Assembly (NCBI RefSeq): GCF_900143685.1
Contig: NZ_LT671675.1
Location: forward strand, 781,111 to 845,110
DNA length: 64,000 bases
Source: Parolsenella massiliensis
GTDB lineage: Bacteria; Actinomycetota; Coriobacteriia; Coriobacteriales; Atopobiaceae
Direction of reading: 5' to 3'
Below the pieces are notes generated by a model. The model ran no database searches. It saw only the letters and a program-made list of their open reading frames with translations, and had not been told where the DNA came from. The position numbers and the translations under genes are program-made. How positions within the stretch are numbered: the first letter of the stretch is position 1; each line of letters begins with the position of its first letter. Below, in pieces: positions 60,819 through 64,000 of this stretch.

Positions 60819-61565
60819 ATGCTAGACGGACTCCTCGATCCAATGCGATGGTCTTTGACCTTCGCCGAGATGGACTCGCTGTGGACGGGCTTTGCGCTCA
60901 CGCTCAAGGTCGTCCTCGCGGGCCTGGCGCTGTCGCTTGTGCTGGGTACGGTCCTCGGCGTGTTCTCCACCACGCGCTCGCGCGTGCTTCGTGGCATCAG
61001 CCGCGTGTACGTCGAGTTCTTCCAGAACACGCCGCTGCCGGTGCAGGTCTTCTTCATGTACATGGCCGGCCCCAAGCTGCTTCAGGCGATTCTGGGAACG
61101 GCTGACCCGGTTCGCACGAGCGCGTTTGCCCTTGGCGTCCTGGGCGTGGGCCTGTATCACGCGGCCTACGTCTCCGAGGTCATCCGCACGGGCATCGAGT
61201 CGGTGCCGCGCGGCCAGTTCGAGGCGGCGCTCTCCCAGGGCTTCTCGCGCCTTCAGTCCTACGTCTACATCGTGCTTCCCCAGACGTTCAAGGTCATCCT
61301 GCCCCCGCTGTGCAACCAGGCGCTCAACCTCGTGAAGAACACGTCGGTGCTTGCGCTCATCGCGGGCGGCGACCTCATGTACAACGCGGACAACTTCGTC
61401 TCTACGTACGGCTACCTGCAGGGCTACATCATGGCCTGCGTGCTGTACTTCATCATCTGCTTCCCGCTGGCGATCCTCGTCCAGTGGCTCGAGGCTCGCT
61501 CCAAGAGGCGTCCGCGCGCCAAGGTCATCCCTGGCGTCACGACCGAGACCGCCAAGGAGGCCTAG
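60819..61565 (+). CDS. Amino acid ABC transporter permease 1 (HisM/GlnP type)
   Basis: 248 aa. About five membrane helices. The family EAA loop reads EAALSQGFSRLQSYVYIVLPQTFKVILPP, the ATPase contact site. GAAGGGA is upstream of the ATG. It pairs with the next permease, 3 bp downstream, to form a heterodimeric channel. Confidence 0.94.
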   Translation: MLDGLLDPMRWSLTFAEMDSLWTGFALTLKVVLAGLALSLVLGTVLGVFSTTRSRVLRGISRVYVEFFQNTPLPVQVFFMYMAGPKLLQAILGTADPVRTSAFALGVLGVGLYHAAYVSEVIRTGIESVPRGQFEAALSQGFSRLQSYVYIVLPQTFKVILPPLCNQALNLVKNTSVLALIAGGDLMYNADNFVSTYGYLQGYIMACVLYFIICFPLAILVQWLEARSKRRPRAKVIPGVTTETAKEA

Positions 61566-61568
61566 GAC

Positions 61569-62207
61569 ATGGAACTGTTCACCCCAGACAACGTGAGCTT
61601 CATGCTCGCAGGCTTCGGCAAGACGCTCGTGGTGTCGTTCTTCGCCATCATCTTCTCGCTCATCATCGGCACGGTGCTTGCACTTGTGAAGTCCTATGCG
61701 GCGCGTCCCCTTCGCTGGCTCGTGAGCGCCTACATCGAGCTGTTCCGCTGCACGCCTAACCTGCTGTGGATCCTGTTCATCTACTTTACGGTCAAGGGCA
61801 ACGACGTGGTGATCTCGGTCCTGGCGTTCACGATCTTCACCTCCGCCGTCATGGCAGAGATCGTGCGCGGCGGCCTGAACTCCATCCCCACGAGCCAGTT
61901 CGAGGCGGCACGCTCACAGGGCTTCGGCTTCTTTGCCACGATGCGCCTCATCATCCTGCCGCAGACGTTCAAGACGATCATCCCGGCCCTGTTCAGCCAG
62001 TGCACCACGGTCATCAAGGACAGCTCGTACCTTGCCGGCATCAACGTGGCCGAGTTCATGTACTGCTCCAAGGTCGTCATGGCCAAGACGACGAGCCTCA
62101 ACGACGTGCTGCTCGTGTATGGTTTTGTGTTCCTGCTGTACTTCGCGCTCAACTTTGGCATCTCGCTGCTTGTGCGCGCCTATCAGCGTCGCGTCGTCGC
62201 CGCCTAA
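61569..62207 (+). CDS. Amino acid ABC transporter permease 2 (HisM/GlnP type)
   Basis: 212 aa. Five helices and an EAA loop, EAARSQGFGFFATMRLIILPQTFKTIIPA. The N-terminal helix starts at once after MELFTPDN. It partners permease 1. The next gene follows after 9 bp, so it is likely in the same transcript. Confidence 0.94.
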   Translation: MELFTPDNVSFMLAGFGKTLVVSFFAIIFSLIIGTVLALVKSYAARPLRWLVSAYIELFRCTPNLLWILFIYFTVKGNDVVISVLAFTIFTSAVMAEIVRGGLNSIPTSQFEAARSQGFGFFATMRLIILPQTFKTIIPALFSQCTTVIKDSSYLAGINVAEFMYCSKVVMAKTTSLNDVLLVYGFVFLLYFALNFGISLLVRAYQRRVVAA

Positions 62208-62216
62208 GGAGAGACC

Positions 62217-62879
62217 ATGTCCGAGAAGAACCTCGTCGAGGTCAGCCCCGACACCAGCACCTATCCCGTCGTCATCACGATCGCCCGCGACTTTGGCGCC
62301 GAGGGTCACGAGATTGGCAAGATGCTCTCCACCGAGCTTGGCATCCCCCTGTATGACAACGAGATTCTCGTCCGTGCCTCCATGCGCGCCGGCGTGACGA
62401 CCGACCAGATCGCCGCCTATGACGAGAGCCTCGCCGCCGAGGTCGCTGCCTTCCTGCCAGACCGCGTCGACACCCGCTCTGCCGCCGACAAGCTCTTCAA
62501 GCAGATGGAGGGCGTCATCCGAGACCTGGGCTCCATGCAGAGCTGCATCATCGAGGGACGGCTCTCCGACTACATCCTGCGCGACAACCCCAATCGCATC
62601 TCGGTGCTCGTCACGGCGCCGCTCGAGGCCCGCGTGGAGATCGTTCGCGCCAAGCGTGGCATCACTGAGAAGAAGGCCAAGAAGCTCGTGAAGCGCATGC
62701 AGCGCGCCCGCGAGATGTTCTACAAGCGCTATTCCGCGGGCAAGTGGACCCTTCATTCCGAGAAGGACGTCGTGGTGAACCGCGCGAGGTTCGGTCGCCA
62801 GGGCTGCGTCGACATCCTCGCCGCGGCCTATCGCACCAAGGTGGCCGCCGTGGAGCGTGCCCAGCAGGCCGCCGAATAG
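62217..62879 (+). CDS. Cytidylate kinase-like family protein
   Basis: 220 aa. N-terminal ITIARDFGAEGHEIGKMLSTELGIPLYDNEI (~19-49) matches the cytidylate kinase-like (Cmk2) family, in which the P-loop is modified. CIIEGRLSDYIL and VLVTAPLEARVEIV follow, then a basic helical lid and C-terminus. Its substrate is unknown; it need not be CMP. AAGGAGAG precedes the ATG, and it lies 9 bp after permease 2, so it is co-transcribed with the transporter. Confidence 0.88.
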   Translation: MSEKNLVEVSPDTSTYPVVITIARDFGAEGHEIGKMLSTELGIPLYDNEILVRASMRAGVTTDQIAAYDESLAAEVAAFLPDRVDTRSAADKLFKQMEGVIRDLGSMQSCIIEGRLSDYILRDNPNRISVLVTAPLEARVEIVRAKRGITEKKAKKLVKRMQRAREMFYKRYSAGKWTLHSEKDVVVNRARFGRQGCVDILAAAYRTKVAAVERAQQAAE

Positions 62880-62902
62880 CTCGCCTGCCATTCGAATCGC
62901 GG

Positions 62903-62933
62903 GGGCGTCGGGCCATGGGCTCGGCGCCCTTTT
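62903..62933 (+). terminator. Terminator after the transporter operon
   Basis: 12-bp stem including two G-U pairs (62903-62914 with 62918-62929), tiny loop, then TTTTG. Confidence 0.8.
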
Positions 62934-63040
62934 GTTCATTCGCGGTACATACGCCCCGCATGCCCCGTCTCCCCATGCCATAGCGGTAGAATTTTGAATA
63001 TTACTTCGGGCGGCACGGACCGCATGGACACGGGAGCCTC

Positions 63041-64000
63041 ATGGCGAACAGCGAAGACAAGACGACGCATCCTGCTGGCACGGCTGGTTCGGGCGAGACC
63101 CAGGGCCATCCCCACAAGGCGCATGCGCCCAAGCCCAGGCTCGCTGGCACTCCTGTCCGCAGGCGTTCTTCCAATGCCGAGGAGAAGCCCGCGGACCCGG
63201 ACAAGAAGCAGGCTGCCCGCGGAGCCCAGTTCATCGGCCTTGTGTTTGGCGCCTACGTGGCGTTCTTGTTCTTCTCGGGCCAGATCGACGAGTTTGTCTC
63301 CGCATTTGCCAACGTCGAGATGAAGTGGCTCGTGGGTGCCGTCATCTGCGTGTGCCTGTACTTCCTGCTGGGCACGCTCGCCTACGTCACGGCGGTCTAT
63401 CTCGACCATGACTCGCCGGTGGGCTTTCGTGACCTCATGGCCGTAGAGGCGTCCGGCAACTTCTTTGGCAACCTCACACCCATGCAGATGGGCGCCCTGC
63501 CGTCCCAGATCTACCAGCTAACGAAGGCGGGGCTTTCGGTGGGAGCGGCGTCCGCCACGCAGTTCACGCGTTTCATCATGTTCCAGTTCGGCGTCGTCTT
63601 GTTTGCCGGCATCATGCTGTGGGCAAAGCTCGGGTTCTTTCTCATGAGCTATGGCGACATCGTCATTCTCAACCTGCTCGTCTTCGCTGGCCACGCGCTT
63701 GAGCTCATCGGCCTGTTCGTGGTGTGCTTGTGCCCCAACTTCGTGAGACGCGCGGGCAGTGGCGTCCTTCGCTGGGCGAATGGCCACGGCTGGGTCAAGA
63801 ACTACGACAAGTGGGACGAGATGATCAACGTCCAGGTGGCGCAGTTCTCCTCGGCGTTTCGTCGCTCGGCCGCGAACATCCCCGACATGGTGCTCACGCT
63901 CATTATCACGATGACGCAGCTGGGATTTCTCTACATGGTGCCGTGGTTCGTGCTCCACGCCTTTGGCATCGAGGCTGACTTCCTCACCTGCCTGGCCGCC
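63041..64000 (+). CDS. LPG-synthase-TM / UPF0104 membrane protein (3' end beyond window)
   Basis: At least 320 aa, open at the right edge. Residues 1-60 are hydrophilic (His, Pro, Lys-rich), then several membrane helices. The family core reads ASGNFFGNLTPMQMGALPSQIYQL, then TRFIMFQFGVV, as in lysylphosphatidylglycerol synthase membrane domains and UPF0104/YbhN proteins, which make or flip modified lipids. Whether a soluble MprF synthase domain follows cannot be seen. GGGAG lies 5 nt before the ATG; a -10-like TAGAAT is at 62987-62992. Confidence 0.85.
   Translation, partial: MANSEDKTTHPAGTAGSGETQGHPHKAHAPKPRLAGTPVRRRSSNAEEKPADPDKKQAARGAQFIGLVFGAYVAFLFFSGQIDEFVSAFANVEMKWLVGAVICVCLYFLLGTLAYVTAVYLDHDSPVGFRDLMAVEASGNFFGNLTPMQMGALPSQIYQLTKAGLSVGAASATQFTRFIMFQFGVVLFAGIMLWAKLGFFLMSYGDIVILNLLVFAGHALELIGLFVVCLCPNFVRRAGSGVLRWANGHGWVKNYDKWDEMINVQVAQFSSAFRRSAANIPDMVLTLIITMTQLGFLYMVPWFVLHAFGIEADFLTCLAA

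Overview
The window is 64 kb of a high-GC chromosome, read mostly as housekeeping and core-metabolism genes packed in operons. The gene content and order (alaS-ruvX-mltG, pepP/efp/asp23/nusB/xseB/tlyA, priA-def-fmt-rsmB, yceD-rpmF-plsX-rnc-smc-ftsY-ffh), an actinobacterial TlyA, frequent GTG/TTG starts and a mannose-family PTS suggest an actinobacterium of class Coriobacteriia, probably an Olsenella/Atopobiaceae-like gut or oral anaerobe. That placement is an inference from gene content, not a measured phylogeny.

Layout. 1-6.9 kb (+): 3' end of alaS, ruvX, mltG, a YqeG phosphatase, a minimal prepilin peptidase, an intact shikimate kinase, a 3-dehydroquinate-synthase-like protein that has lost its metal and catalytic residues, and an M24 peptidase. 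6.9-10.5 kb (+): an AT-rich leader and a mannose-family PTS operon (IIAB, IIC, IID) with its DUF956/ManO partner, lying between pepP and efp. 10.6-13.3 kb (+): efp, asp23, nusB, xseB, tlyA. 13.4-18.5 kb (-): two abutting YhgE/Pip membrane proteins. 18.6-25.8 kb (+): a SAM-riboswitch-controlled metK, then priA, def, fmt, rsmB. 25.9-29.4 kb: an FmdB zinc ribbon (-), a HAD phosphatase plus thiamine pyrophosphokinase (+), a frameshifted AbiEi-like gene between two copies of a 70-bp palindromic repeat, and rpmB (-). 29.6-34.3 kb (+): a MarR regulator and a heterodimeric ABC exporter, with a third copy of the repeat just downstream. 34.5-43.8 kb (+): a coiled-coil protein, yceD, rpmF, plsX, rnc, smc, ftsY, ffh. 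43.9-52.1 kb (-): exonuclease, ppk1, an rRNA uracil methyltransferase, DJ-1/PfpI, Maf, P1 peptidase, Cof-type HAD. 52.3-55.5 kb (+): a fused glycerol-3-phosphate-dehydrogenase-like flavoprotein and its DUF1667 partner. 55.6-56.9 kb (-): a PepC-type cysteine aminopeptidase. 57.0-64 kb (+): the CCA-type tRNA nucleotidyltransferase, a tRNA-Gln/Glu/Glu cluster, a polar amino-acid ABC transporter with a cytidylate-kinase-like gene, and the start of an LPG-synthase-type membrane protein.

Working together: the translation and secretion genes (alaS, efp, def, fmt, rsmB, L28, L32, tRNAs, CCA enzyme, ftsY, ffh) and the DNA genes (priA, smc, xseB, exonuclease) are the core. The PTS, amino-acid transporter, PepC, M24 peptidase and G3P-dehydrogenase-like enzyme fit a fermentative anaerobe living on sugars, peptides and glycerol phosphates. 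I saw no CRISPR array, phage, insertion sequence or biosynthetic cluster. The most unusual items are the dead-looking AroB homologue beside an intact AroK, the palindromic repeat family around a frameshifted AbiEi/nuclease-fold gene, period-13 direct repeats in front of marR, and the fused three-part dehydrogenase.
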